Assembly (NCBI GenBank): GCA_035353815.1
Contig: DAOQAG010000001.1
Location: forward strand, 62,001 to 126,000
Direction of reading: 5' to 3'
Source of the DNA: JAKPUX01 sp035353815
GTDB taxonomy: Bacteria > Zhuqueibacterota > Zhuqueibacteria > Residuimicrobiales > Residuimicrobiaceae
DNA: 64,000 nucleotides
Part shown: in pieces, positions 44,900 to 53,674 of the stretch
Layout: every line of letters begins with the position of its first letter
How positions within the stretch are numbered: the stretch's first letter is position 1
Translations under genes and position numbers: made by a program
Notes under the pieces: model-generated
Databases searched by the model: none
The model's input: the letters and a program-made list of their open reading frames with translations, nothing else
Told to the model about the DNA's origin: nothing

Positions 44900-45865
44900 T
44901 CAACTCTGCCGCAGATTTTCATAAGCCTTGATGATCTGGCGTACCAGCTGATGGCGGACGACATCCCGTTCGCCGAGATAGCAAAAGCCAATGCCGTCGA
45001 TCCCCCGCAAAATGGACTGGATCTGCACCAGGCCCGAGATGCTCGTTTCCGGCAGATCGATCTGGGTGATATCGCCGGTGACGATGGCGCGAGAATTGAC
45101 CCCAAGGCGGGTCAGAAACATCTTCATCTGCGCCGCTGTGGTGTTCTGCGCCTCGTCGAGGATGACAAAGCAGTTGTTCAGCGTGCGGCCGCGCATGTAG
45201 GCCAGCGGAACGATCTCGACGACCCGCGTCTCGATCAGCCGGCGCAATTTGTCGCCGGGGATCATGTCGTGCAGGGCATCATAAAGCGGCCGGAGATAGG
45301 GATCGACCTTTTCGCGAAAATCACCGGGCAGGAACCCCAGGCTCTCGCCCGCCTCTACAGCGGGCCGGCACAAAATCAGCCGATCCACGAGATGATCGCG
45401 CAAGGCCGCAACGGCCATCGCCACCGCGAGAAAGGTCTTGCCCGTGCCCGCCGGGCCGATCGCAAAGACAATGTCGTTCTTGTGGGCGCTGGCGACATAC
45501 TCCTCCTGGCCGGGGGTACGCGGCTTGATCACACCGGTCTTGGTGTAGACGAGCACCGATTCGGCATCGGGGGCAGCGCTTTCACCCCCACCGCCCTTCT
45601 CGCTCAGCTGCAGCACCGCCTCGATATCCTGAGGAATCACCCTGCCATTGCGGTTGGCCAAATAGACCAGCTCACTGATGACGCGCTCCGCTTGTTCCAC
45701 CTGCTCGGGCATGCCCCGCAGGATGATATCATGGCCGCGCACGATCACTTGCGCCTGCAATTCGGCTTCGAGCAGATGAAGATTGGCATCCTGGGCGCCG
45801 AGAAAATCGACCGGATCAATGCCGCGCAGGCTGATTCTCTTCTCAATGGGTTGCAGTTCGTTCAA
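44900..45865 (-). CDS. phoH: PhoH-like ATPase (YbeZ type)
   Basis: A 321-residue PhoH protein without PIN domain. An N-terminal KH-like stretch (~20-70) is followed by Walker A IGPAGTGKTFLA (137-144), CRPAVEAGESLGFLPGD, and Walker B CFVILDEAQNTT. YbeZ/PhoH is thought to be an RNA-dependent ATPase acting with YbeY on rRNA. The only plausible start is a TTG at 45865, with AAGGGA ~7 nt upstream and GGAGG further up; no in-frame ATG exists close by. It is first in the phoH-7TM-HD-ybeY cluster, just after a terminator. Confidence 0.92.
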   Translation of the reverse strand: MNELQPIEKRISLRGIDPVDFLGAQDANLHLLEAELQAQVIVRGHDIILRGMPEQVEQAERVISELVYLANRNGRVIPQDIEAVLQLSEKGGGGESAAPDAESVLVYTKTGVIKPRTPGQEEYVASAHKNDIVFAIGPAGTGKTFLAVAMAVAALRDHLVDRLILCRPAVEAGESLGFLPGDFREKVDPYLRPLYDALHDMIPGDKLRRLIETRVVEIVPLAYMRGRTLNNCFVILDEAQNTTAAQMKMFLTRLGVNSRAIVTGDITQIDLPETSISGLVQIQSILRGIDGIGFCYLGERDVVRHQLVRQIIKAYENLRQS

Positions 45866-45893
45866 GGGGGTATCCCTTATCCTCCATCTTTAC

Positions 45894-45936
45894 AAAAAAA
45901 CTCCCGGTCTCTAACCGCAGGCGGTAAGACCGGGAG
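45894..45936 (-). terminator. Rho-independent terminator after the LysM gene
   Basis: CTCCCGGTCT / AGACCGGGAG stem (45901-45936) followed on the minus strand by seven T (complement of 45894-45900). It separates the LysM transcript from phoH. The ~135 nt between it and the LysM stop hold one more small hairpin (AAGCCG/CGGCTT near 46052-46070). Confidence 0.9.
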
Positions 45937-46071
45937 CTGTATATTCGTTCGAGCTCGGTGCGTCACTCATCCCCGCCGCCTGAGATCAGGAAAGGGGAAA
46001 CAGACGGGCGAATACAGCAGCTGCTGCATCAACCCCAATCGACCCACCGCTCGCAGCCGAAAATGCGGCTT

Positions 46072-46926
46072 CTATCGGGGAATGATCAGCACCGTATGCG
46101 GGAAGATGCGCTGGGAATCTTCGCCGATGACCGCTTTGTTCTTCTGGTAGATCTTGGTCCAGGCGGCAGGATCGCCGTAGACGGCCGGATTGGCCGCAAT
46201 CTTTTTCAGATTATCACCCTTGACCACCAGGTATTCATCGGGACCGCATTCGCGCTGGATCTTGAATTCCTGTTTCGGGTAAATCAGATCCGGATCCTTG
46301 ATCTGCTCCTTGTTGTAGGAGTAGATGCGCATCCACTGCATCGGATCGGCATAAATATCCTTCTTGCCCGAGATCTTCCAGAGATAATCGCCAACAACCA
46401 CCGTGTACATATCGTACAAGGCCTTCGGCATCTTGTTCTTCAGCTGTGCGATCTTGCCTTCGAGGGCCGCGATCGCATTCTGCATCTCGGTCAGGGCATA
46501 CAGCTTGTCTTTTTTCAGCTCGGCCAGCTGCGCCTCGGCAGCCGCGAGCTCATCACGTTTCTTGAACAGCTCTTCCGGAGAAAGCGCCAGCAATCCATCG
46601 ATCTGGGCCTCCAGGGCTTTCACCTTGGCTTTGTACGCCTCATAGCCGGCCTGGTCGCTTCCGGCACTCTTGAGGATATCGCTCCACAGCTGGCCGGCTT
46701 CAGCCTGCGCTGCAGTGCTCTGGGTGGTCAAATTGGCACAAGCAGTTGCACATTCCTCAGCCGCTTTCTTGGCAGCGACTTCACGATCTTGCCACGATTT
46801 GAGCTGGGCACGGTATTCATCCATGCTCATTTTCTTATCCTGCGCATACGTCAGCTGCGCACCCATAAGGAGCAAGAAGGAAAGCACAAGTGCTAAAGAG
46901 ACCATGAGCTTGCCTGAAAATCTCAT
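46072..46926 (-). CDS. Exported coiled-coil protein with C-terminal LysM-like domains
   Basis: A 284-residue protein. The signal peptide ends near LTYAQD (residue ~28). A helical, coiled-coil-prone part with heptad-like AEAQLAELKK and EGKIAQLKN segments covers ~30-185. Two LysM-like units follow: YTVVVGDYLWKISGK ... IYPKQEFKI and YLVVKGDNLKKIAANP ... TVLIIP. LysM binds peptidoglycan, so this is likely a periplasmic cell-wall-associated protein. The ATG at 46926 has GGAGGGA upstream. It starts 47 nt after the small coiled-coil lipoprotein gene and probably shares its transcript. Confidence 0.85.
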   Translation of the reverse strand: MRFSGKLMVSLALVLSFLLLMGAQLTYAQDKKMSMDEYRAQLKSWQDREVAAKKAAEECATACANLTTQSTAAQAEAGQLWSDILKSAGSDQAGYEAYKAKVKALEAQIDGLLALSPEELFKKRDELAAAEAQLAELKKDKLYALTEMQNAIAALEGKIAQLKNKMPKALYDMYTVVVGDYLWKISGKKDIYADPMQWMRIYSYNKEQIKDPDLIYPKQEFKIQRECGPDEYLVVKGDNLKKIAANPAVYGDPAAWTKIYQKNKAVIGEDSQRIFPHTVLIIPR

Positions 46927-46973
46927 TAGCTTCCCTCCACAGTTATTGTGTGATGGTATCATCGATAATGGAA

Positions 46974-47252
46974 TTATTGCCATTCGGAGAGACGTTTCTC
47001 GACCGTGGCTTTCTCTTGCTTCAGACTCTCGACCTTCTGCTTCTGCTGGGCCAGCTGCTGTTCAAGTGCAGCTTTTTCCTTGGCGCAGTCAGCGGCCTTC
47101 GTTTCCGCGGCCAGTGCGGCCTGCTTGGCTTCTTCAAGCGCTTTCAGCTCTTTTTCGTTGGGGTGGTTATGGCAACCCGCCACCAGGATAAAGGCGAAAA
47201 GCAGCAGACAAACAGCGGCAATCCGGGGGATCCAGCGTGATGTGCTCTTCAT
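46974..47252 (-). CDS. Small coiled-coil lipoprotein
   Basis: A 92-residue lipoprotein. The leader ends in the lipobox LVAGC (C27). The mature part is almost wholly helical with a strong heptad pattern (EKELKALEEAKQAALAAETK, QKQKVESLKQEKATVEKRL), similar in style to Lpp-like or spacer lipoproteins. The ATG at 47252 has AAAGGAGGT 7 nt upstream. It is co-transcribed with the LysM protein and may serve as its outer-membrane partner in linking membrane and wall, by inference. Confidence 0.82.
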   Translation of the reverse strand: MKSTSRWIPRIAAVCLLLFAFILVAGCHNHPNEKELKALEEAKQAALAAETKAADCAKEKAALEQQLAQQKQKVESLKQEKATVEKRLSEWQ

Positions 47253-47362
47253 GCAATACACCTCCTTTCAATCCGTTGCTTTCAAGCCCATAAAGGTGCT
47301 TGTAACTCGATGATAAAAATGATAAATGTGCCTCTGGAAACAGCCAATTCAATGTCCGAGTC

Positions 47363-47391
47363 ATTTTAACAATAATTTGGCTAATAGTCAA
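47363..47391 (-). promoter_or_regulatory. Sigma-A promoter of the lipoprotein-LysM operon
   Basis: On the minus strand TTGACT (47391-47386), a 17-nt spacer and TAAAAT (47368-47363). The leader is ~104 nt. It lies only 12 nt beyond the aspS stop. Confidence 0.82.
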
Positions 47392-47403
47392 GGATAAAGA
47401 TAT

Positions 47404-49212
47404 TTACTTAAGCTTTTCACCGGGGGCCGGCGCCTCCCCCTTTTCCAGCAGCAAACCCAGCTCATGCAGCTGGGCCTCGCTGACGGTCGAGGGGCAGCCA
47501 TCCATCAGCGACATCGCACTGGCGGTCTTGGGGAAGGCGATCACCTCGCGGATGGACTGGCACCCCGCCAGGATCATCACCAGACGGTCGAACCCGAAGG
47601 CTATACCGCCATGCGGCGGCGCGCCATAGCCGAAGGCCTCGATGAGAAAACCGAATTTCTCCTCAGCCTCGGCGGCCGCGATGCCCAGGGCCTCGAACAT
47701 GCGCGCCTGCAGCTCGCTCTTGTGGATACGGATGCTGCCTCCCGCCACTTCCATCCCATTGAGCACCAGATCGTAGGCCCGCGCCTTGGCGCGCCCGGGA
47801 TCGCTGAGCATCAGCTCCTCATCGCCCGGACGCGGCGAGGTGAAGGGATGGTGCCGCGCCACATAGCGCCGCTCCTCCGGACTGTACTCGAAGAGGGGAA
47901 AATCGACGATCCAGGCCAGGTTGTAGACCCCCTCGGGGATGAGCTTTTCCTGGGCGGCCAGCTTTAAACGCAGATCGCCGAGAATCAGCCGGGCCTTCTC
48001 CGGGGCATCGGCTACCAGCAGGAGGAGATCATCGCCGCTGGCCCCCATGGCCTGCATGATCGCGTGGCGCTGCGCCTCGCTGAAGAATTTGGCCAGCGAG
48101 CTCTCCCAATCGCCCTGTTTGAGCTTGATCGCGACGAGGCCGGCGCCCCCCTGCTCCTTGACCCATGCGGTCAGGTCATCGATCTGCTTGCGCGAATAGC
48201 TGCCGCCGCCGGGCAGGCACAGGCCCGCCACCAGGCCGCCGCCGGCCACGGTGTCATGGAAGACCTTGAATTCGCTCTCCGCCACCAGCGCCGAGATTTC
48301 CTTGATCTCCAGGCCGAAGCGTAAATCCGGCTTGTCGCTGCCGTACCGGGCCATCGCGGTGTCGAAGGGGAGACGCGGCAACGGCAGCGTCAATTCGACG
48401 CCGAGGACCTGGCGAAATATCTCCGCCATCAGCCCTTCGACGATGGCAAAGATGCCCTCCTCATCGATAAAGGACATTTCGACGTCGATCTGGGTGAATT
48501 CCGGCTGGCGGTCCGCACGCAGATCCTCATCGCGGAAGCAGCGGACGATCTGGAAGTAGCGGTCATAGCCCGCCACCATCAGCAGCTGCTTGTACTGCTG
48601 CGGCGACTGCGGCAGGGCATAAAAGCGGCCTTTCCAGACCCGGCTTGGCACCAGATAGTCGCGCGCTCCTTCCGGGGTGCTTTTCATCAGAATCGGGGTT
48701 TCGATCTCGACAAAATCATGCCCGGAAAAATAGCTGCGCACGATCTGGGCGGTACGGTGGCGGATGAGCATGTTGCGCTGCATTTCGGGCCGGCGCAGAT
48801 CCAGATAGCGGTATTTGAGCCTCAAGTCCTCCGTGACACTCCCCTCGCCGCTGATCATGAAGGGCGTGGTCCGGGCGGTATTGAGCACCTCGAGCGCGCT
48901 GGCGGCGATTTCAATCGCGCCGGTGGCCAGGCGGGGATTGACCATCCCCTCGGGACGGGATACGACCTCACCGTTCACGGCCAGTACATATTCGCTGCGC
49001 ACCTGTTTGGCGGCTTCATAGCAGGGGGCATCCGGATCGATGCGCACCTGGGTGATGCCGTAACGATCCCGCAGATCCAGAAAGATCAGTGAGCCGTGGT
49101 CGCGGCGCCGGTCCACCCAGCCCATCAGGGTGACCATCTGGCCCAATTGGGCCGGCCGTAACGCTCCGCAAGTATGTGTGCGCTGGGTTGTCATAGGGGC
49201 TGTTTTCTCCAT
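47404..49212 (-). CDS. aspS: Aspartate-tRNA ligase, probably non-discriminating
   Basis: A 602-residue bacterial-type class II synthetase: anticodon-binding OB fold (GWVDRRRDHGSLIFLDLRD), motif 2 (FQIVRCFRDEDLRADRQPEF), a GAD insert, and motif 3 (GIAFGFDRLVMIL). H39 in DRRRDHG matches the position where His goes with relaxed tRNA recognition in Pseudomonas AspRS and Leu with strict recognition. It may therefore also charge tRNA-Asn, which would need GatCAB (not in this window). The start may be the ATG at 49212 or at 49194; neither ribosome-binding site is strong. It follows the ATP-synthase terminator. Confidence 0.94.
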   Translation of the reverse strand: MEKTAPMTTQRTHTCGALRPAQLGQMVTLMGWVDRRRDHGSLIFLDLRDRYGITQVRIDPDAPCYEAAKQVRSEYVLAVNGEVVSRPEGMVNPRLATGAIEIAASALEVLNTARTTPFMISGEGSVTEDLRLKYRYLDLRRPEMQRNMLIRHRTAQIVRSYFSGHDFVEIETPILMKSTPEGARDYLVPSRVWKGRFYALPQSPQQYKQLLMVAGYDRYFQIVRCFRDEDLRADRQPEFTQIDVEMSFIDEEGIFAIVEGLMAEIFRQVLGVELTLPLPRLPFDTAMARYGSDKPDLRFGLEIKEISALVAESEFKVFHDTVAGGGLVAGLCLPGGGSYSRKQIDDLTAWVKEQGGAGLVAIKLKQGDWESSLAKFFSEAQRHAIMQAMGASGDDLLLLVADAPEKARLILGDLRLKLAAQEKLIPEGVYNLAWIVDFPLFEYSPEERRYVARHHPFTSPRPGDEELMLSDPGRAKARAYDLVLNGMEVAGGSIRIHKSELQARMFEALGIAAAEAEEKFGFLIEAFGYGAPPHGGIAFGFDRLVMILAGCQSIREVIAFPKTASAMSLMDGCPSTVSEAQLHELGLLLEKGEAPAPGEKLK

Positions 49213-49249
49213 CCTGCAGGTGAAAAGGAAACCGGATCAGGCATCCCGG

Positions 49250-49282
49250 CAAAATTAAAACGGCACCCGGTGGGGGGCGCCG
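49250..49282 (-). terminator. Rho-independent terminator of the par-atp operon
   Basis: A GC-rich hairpin (CGGCACCC/GGGCGCCG arms, 49261-49282) is followed on the minus strand by TTTTAATTTT (complement of 49251-49260). A second long imperfect hairpin (about 49306-49338, GGGCACAGCC against GGCTGTACCC) lies between it and the atpC stop and may protect the transcript end. Confidence 0.85.
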
Positions 49283-49346
49283 TCCTTAATTGGGGAATCC
49301 GGACCGGGACGGGCACAGCCTGCGGCTGTACCCTGTCCAGCCGGGC

Positions 49347-49751
49347 TTAATGCAATTCGGCAACTTGAATACGGTTCATGGCGCGCGCCAAAGAAGCCTG
49401 GGCACGCGGCACGTCAATATCGGGAGTATGCTGCTCCAGCCGGGCCATGGCGCGGTCCCGGGCCTGCTTGGCCCGCTCGATATCGATCTCGCCGGCCGGC
49501 TCGGCGGTTTCAACCAGGATCTTCATCTGGTTTTCCATAACCTCGCAAAAACCGCCGCTGGTCGCATAATAGCGCATGCCCGCAGGGGTTCGGGCTTCGA
49601 TCACCCCGACCTTGAGGGCCGTCAGGAAGGGGGCATGATTATACAGCACGCCAAAGTACCCGGCCACGCCGGGCGCCTTGACATGCACCACCTCTTCCTT
49701 GCCGACGACCTTCGTCGGGGTCACAATTTCCAATGTAAAGGTCTTGTCCAT
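49347..49751 (-). CDS. atpC: ATP synthase F1 subunit epsilon
   Basis: A 134-residue central-stalk subunit that couples rotation and can inhibit ATP hydrolysis. The N-terminal beta-sandwich is typical (LEIVTPTKVV, VAGYFGVLYNHAPFLTALKV), and a C-terminal helical hairpin is present (IERAKQARDRAMARL). It is the last gene of the operon, 45 nt after atpD, and is followed by a terminator. Confidence 0.95.
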   Translation of the reverse strand: MDKTFTLEIVTPTKVVGKEEVVHVKAPGVAGYFGVLYNHAPFLTALKVGVIEARTPAGMRYYATSGGFCEVMENQMKILVETAEPAGEIDIERAKQARDRAMARLEQHTPDIDVPRAQASLARAMNRIQVAELH

Positions 49752-49796
49752 ATTCTCTTGAATTCTGGCGGTAAATGAGGCAGCACGCCGCGCAGC

Positions 49797-51218
49797 CTAG
49801 GCCTCGCGGATTTGCTTGGCATTTTCGACAGCCTCGTCAATGGTCCCCACCATCCAGAAGGCCCGCTCCGGCAGATCGTCATGTTTGCCTTCGACGATCT
49901 CCTTGAAGCCGCGGATGGTCTCTTCGAGCTTGACATAGCGGCCCGGACGGCCCGTGAAAGCCTCCGCCACCGCAAAGGGCTGCGACAAAAAGCGCTGCAG
50001 ACGACGGGCGCGGTTGACGGTAACCCGGTCCTCTTCGGAAAGTTCCTCCATGCCGAGGATGGCAATGATGTCCTGAAGATCCTTGTACTTTTGCAGGATC
50101 TGCTGCACCGCCCGCGCCACGTTGTAATGCTCGTCGCCGACAATGCGCGGATCGAGAATACGCGAGGTGGAATCCAGCGGATCCACCGCTGGATAGATGC
50201 TCATCTCCGCCAACGAACGCGAGAGCACGGTGGTGGCGTCGAGGTGGCTGAAAGTCGTGGCCGGTGCCGGATCGGTCAGGTCGTCGGCGGGCACGTAGAT
50301 GGCCTGCACCGAGGTGATCGAGCCCTTTTTGGTCGAGGTGATGCGCTCCTGCAGCAAGCCCATTTCGGTGGCCAGCGTCGGCTGGTAGCCCACCGCAGAA
50401 GGCATGCGCCCGAGCAACGCGGAGACCTCGGAGCCGGCCTGGGTGAAACGGAAGATATTGTCGATAAAGAGGAGCACATCCTTGCCCTCTTCCTCGCGGA
50501 AATATTCGGCGATGGTCAGGGCCGAGAGGCCGACGCGCAGACGCGCACCGGGCGGCTCGTTCATCTGGCCGAAGACCATGGCGACCTTGGACTGCGACAG
50601 CTCCTTCATGTCGATGACGCCCGAATCCTGGAATTCGCGCCAGAGATCGTTGCCCTCGCGGGTGCGCTCGCCGACGCCGGCGAAAACCGAAAAGCCACCG
50701 CGCTGGATGGCGATATTGTTGATCAGCTCCTGGATCAGCACCGTCTTGCCGACGCCGGCGCCGCCAAAAAGGCCGGTCTTGCCACCCTTGGCGTAGGGCT
50801 CGAGCAGATCGATGACCTTGATCCCGGTCTCGAACATCTCGGTTCGGGTTTCAAGCTCCTCAAAGGTAGGGGCGTCGCGGTGAATCGGCCATTTCTGCTC
50901 CACCTGCAAGGGGCCAAGATCGTCAATCGGCTCGCCGATCAGGTTGAGGAGACGGCCCAGGGTCGACTTGCCCACCGGCATCTTGATCGGCGCGCCGGTG
51001 TCCACCACTTCCTGACGGCGCTGCAAACCATCGGTCGAATCCATGGCCACGCAACGCGCCGTGTTTTCCCCGAGATGCTGCGCCACTTCCAGAACCAGCC
51101 GCGAGCCATCCTGGCGCGAATATTCCAGTGCGGTGTTGATCGCCGGCAGCTTGCCGCCTTCAAAAAAGACGTCCACAACCGGTCCGATGACCTGCGCTAT
51201 ATGACCAACATTAGACAT
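49797..51218 (-). CDS. atpD: ATP synthase F1 subunit beta
   Basis: A 473-residue catalytic subunit. Walker A GGAGVGKTVLIQE, GVGERTREGNDL with the catalytic Glu, and LLFIDNIFRFTQAGSEVSAL are present. It is shorter at the N-terminus than the open frame because the ATG at 51218 (MSNVGHIAQVIGPVVDV) has AGGAGA before it and matches the family start. It lies 38 nt after atpG. Confidence 0.96.
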   Translation of the reverse strand: MSNVGHIAQVIGPVVDVFFEGGKLPAINTALEYSRQDGSRLVLEVAQHLGENTARCVAMDSTDGLQRRQEVVDTGAPIKMPVGKSTLGRLLNLIGEPIDDLGPLQVEQKWPIHRDAPTFEELETRTEMFETGIKVIDLLEPYAKGGKTGLFGGAGVGKTVLIQELINNIAIQRGGFSVFAGVGERTREGNDLWREFQDSGVIDMKELSQSKVAMVFGQMNEPPGARLRVGLSALTIAEYFREEEGKDVLLFIDNIFRFTQAGSEVSALLGRMPSAVGYQPTLATEMGLLQERITSTKKGSITSVQAIYVPADDLTDPAPATTFSHLDATTVLSRSLAEMSIYPAVDPLDSTSRILDPRIVGDEHYNVARAVQQILQKYKDLQDIIAILGMEELSEEDRVTVNRARRLQRFLSQPFAVAEAFTGRPGRYVKLEETIRGFKEIVEGKHDDLPERAFWMVGTIDEAVENAKQIREA

Positions 51219-51256
51219 CCCATACTCTCCTGACAATCGATAAAGTGAAAATGCGT

Positions 51257-52117
51257 TCAGCCTCGGAGCGCCTCGGCGCCGCCGATCAGTTCGGTCAATT
51301 CCTTGGTAATGGCCGCCTGACGCGCCTTGTTGTAATAGAGCACCAGTTCCTTGATCATATCCGCGGCGTTGTCCGTCGCCGTGCCCATCGCCGTCATGCG
51401 CGCGCCGAGCTCTGAAGCGTGCGATTCGAGCAGGATGCGCCAGAGCTGAATGTGCAGATTCAAGGGACAAATCTCCTGCAGCACCCGCTCCGGAGAGGGC
51501 TCGAAAATATAGCCCACCGGGAAGCGGTTCTCCTCGGGCACAAGCGGCACGATGGGCAGGAGCTGCTCGACGATGATCTTTTGCTGGACCGCGTTCTTGA
51601 ACTCGTTATAGACGACCATGATCTGGTCGAATTTTTTGGCGGCATACCAGGCCGCCAGCTCATCGGCGATCCGCTGCGCCTGACTGAAATCGAGCTTGTT
51701 GAAGACATCCACGTGATGCCTCAGGACGCCAACATCACGACGCGTCAAATAGTCGTAGCCCTTGCTGCCGATGGTGACCACGCCCGGGTTGAGGGCCGCG
51801 CTCTGGTGGATTTCCTGCAGGGCGCGGCGGCTGATATTGGAATTGAAACTGCCGCACAAACCCCGGTCGGCGCTGACCACCACATAGCATATCCGTTTGA
51901 TCTTGTGCTGCTCCAAAAGCGGATGCTGGTTGCGCTTCATCCGGCCGGCAATGTGGCCCAGCACCGCCTCGAGTTCACGGGCATAGGGCCGCGCACTGAG
52001 GAGCTGGTTCTGCGCCTTGCGCAGCTTGGCAGCAGCCACCATCTTCATCGCTTTGGTGATCTGCTGCGTGCTGCGCACGCTGGCAATGCGGCGCTTGATG
52101 TTCCGTAAAGTGGCCAT
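51257..52117 (-). CDS. atpG: ATP synthase F1 subunit gamma
   Basis: A 286-residue rotor shaft. The N-terminal helix RRIASVRSTQQITKAMKMVA and the C-terminal ARMTAMGTATDNAADMIKEL are the conserved coiled coil that turns inside the alpha3-beta3 ring. VVSADRGLCGSFN marks the central fold. It begins 3 nt after the atpA stop. Confidence 0.96.
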   Translation of the reverse strand: MATLRNIKRRIASVRSTQQITKAMKMVAAAKLRKAQNQLLSARPYARELEAVLGHIAGRMKRNQHPLLEQHKIKRICYVVVSADRGLCGSFNSNISRRALQEIHQSAALNPGVVTIGSKGYDYLTRRDVGVLRHHVDVFNKLDFSQAQRIADELAAWYAAKKFDQIMVVYNEFKNAVQQKIIVEQLLPIVPLVPEENRFPVGYIFEPSPERVLQEICPLNLHIQLWRILLESHASELGARMTAMGTATDNAADMIKELVLYYNKARQAAITKELTELIGGAEALRG

Positions 52118-52120
52118 CGT

Positions 52121-53632
52121 TTATTCCGCCGCGTACATCTTGATGAATTCCTCGCATGCCTTGACCAGCTGGGTCTCGATCTCGGCCGTGATCTCCTTCT
52201 GCTCGCGGATGCCGCGCAGCACACCCTCATGCTGGGACTCCATGAACCGATGGAACTCGGCTTCGGCATGGGTGATCTTGTCCACCTCGATCCCGTCGAG
52301 ATAGCCTTTGACGCCCAGGTAGATCACCGCCACCTGTTTTTCCACCGCCAGCGGTGCATATTGGCCCTGGCGCAGCAACTGCACCATGCGCTGGCCGCGG
52401 CCAAGCTGCTGCTTGGTCGATTTATCGAGGTCGGAGCCGAATTTTGCAAAGGCCTCCAGCTCGCGGTACTGCGCCAGATCGAGACGCAGGCTGCTGGCGT
52501 ACTTTTTCATCGCCTTGATCTGGGCGTTGCCACCGACGCGCGAGACCGAGAGTCCGGCGTTGATCGCCGGCCGGATGCCGCCGTAAAAGAGGTTCGGCTC
52601 GAGGTAGATCTGGCCGTCGGTGATCGAAATGACATTGGTCGGAATGTAGGCGGAGAAATCGCCCGCCTGCGTTTCGATGATCGGCAGGGCCGTCAGCGAG
52701 CCGCCGCCGAGCGCATCGCTCAACTTGGCCGCCCGCTCGAGCAGACGCGAATGGAGATAAAAGACATCACCCGGATAGGCCTCGCGTCCCGGCGGCCGGC
52801 GCAACAGCAGGGAAACCTGGCGATAGGCCCAGGCGTGCTTGGAGAGATCGTCATAGGCGATCACCGCATGCTGGCCGTGGTCGCGGAAATACTCGCCCAT
52901 CGCCACGCCGGCATAGGGCGCAATATACTGCATCGGCGCCGGGGAATCGGCCATGGAGGTGACGACGATCGAATGGGCCATGGCGCCGTAATCCTCGAGC
53001 GTCTTGACCACCCGCGCCACCGTCGAGGCCTTCTGGCCGATCGCGACGTAGATGCAGACGACATCGGTATCCTTCTGGTTGATGAAGGTATCGACGACCA
53101 GGGCGGTCTTGCCGATCTGGCGGTCGCCAATGATCAGCTCGCGCTGGCCGCGCCCGATCGGGATCATCGAATCGATCGCCTTGATGCCCGTCTGCAGCGG
53201 CTCCTTCACCCCCTGGCGCTGTGCCACACCCAGCGCCTTGCGCTCGATCGGACTGAAGGCCTTGGCGTTGATCGGTCCCTTGCCGTCCAGCGGCTGGCCC
53301 AGGGGATTGACCACCCGGCCCAGCAGTTCCGGACCGACCGGCACCTCGACCACGCGTCCGGTACGCTTGGCGATATCGCCTTCCTTGATCAGACTGTCTT
53401 CGCCGAAGAGCACACAGCCGACATTGTCTTCCTCAAGATTGAGCGCCATGCCAAAGACACCGTTGGGAAACTCCACCAACTCCATGGACATGACGTTCTC
53501 GAGGCCGTAAACGCGGGCAATGCCGTCGCCGACTTGCAGGACTTCACCGACCTGCTCGACATCGATATGCTTTTCGAACTGTTCAATTTGCTTTTTCAGA
53601 ACCGAGGTAATTTCTTCGGGTCTAATTTCCAT
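52121..53632 (-). CDS. atpA: ATP synthase F1 subunit alpha
   Basis: A 503-residue nucleotide-binding but non-catalytic subunit. The P-loop is GDRQIGKTALVVDTF (Ile in place of the more common Thr), with VYVNV-like strand VVCIYVAIGQKASTVARVV after it and YAAGxxRP-like region further on (FYGGIRPAINAGLSVSRVGG). Length is normal. Start MEIRPEEITSVLKKQIEQF is typical. It lies 42 nt after atpH. Confidence 0.96.
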   Translation of the reverse strand: MEIRPEEITSVLKKQIEQFEKHIDVEQVGEVLQVGDGIARVYGLENVMSMELVEFPNGVFGMALNLEEDNVGCVLFGEDSLIKEGDIAKRTGRVVEVPVGPELLGRVVNPLGQPLDGKGPINAKAFSPIERKALGVAQRQGVKEPLQTGIKAIDSMIPIGRGQRELIIGDRQIGKTALVVDTFINQKDTDVVCIYVAIGQKASTVARVVKTLEDYGAMAHSIVVTSMADSPAPMQYIAPYAGVAMGEYFRDHGQHAVIAYDDLSKHAWAYRQVSLLLRRPPGREAYPGDVFYLHSRLLERAAKLSDALGGGSLTALPIIETQAGDFSAYIPTNVISITDGQIYLEPNLFYGGIRPAINAGLSVSRVGGNAQIKAMKKYASSLRLDLAQYRELEAFAKFGSDLDKSTKQQLGRGQRMVQLLRQGQYAPLAVEKQVAVIYLGVKGYLDGIEVDKITHAEAEFHRFMESQHEGVLRGIREQKEITAEIETQLVKACEEFIKMYAAE

Positions 53633-53674
53633 GGTTATAACCTGCTATCTGAAATAGGAGATGAGTATCGTGCA

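Noticed and set aside
43853..46150. 765-residue open frame on the plus strand opposite phoH and the 7TM-HD gene
   Set aside because: It is antisense to well-recognised genes, has low-complexity composition and no domain; long mirror frames are expected in GC-rich DNA.
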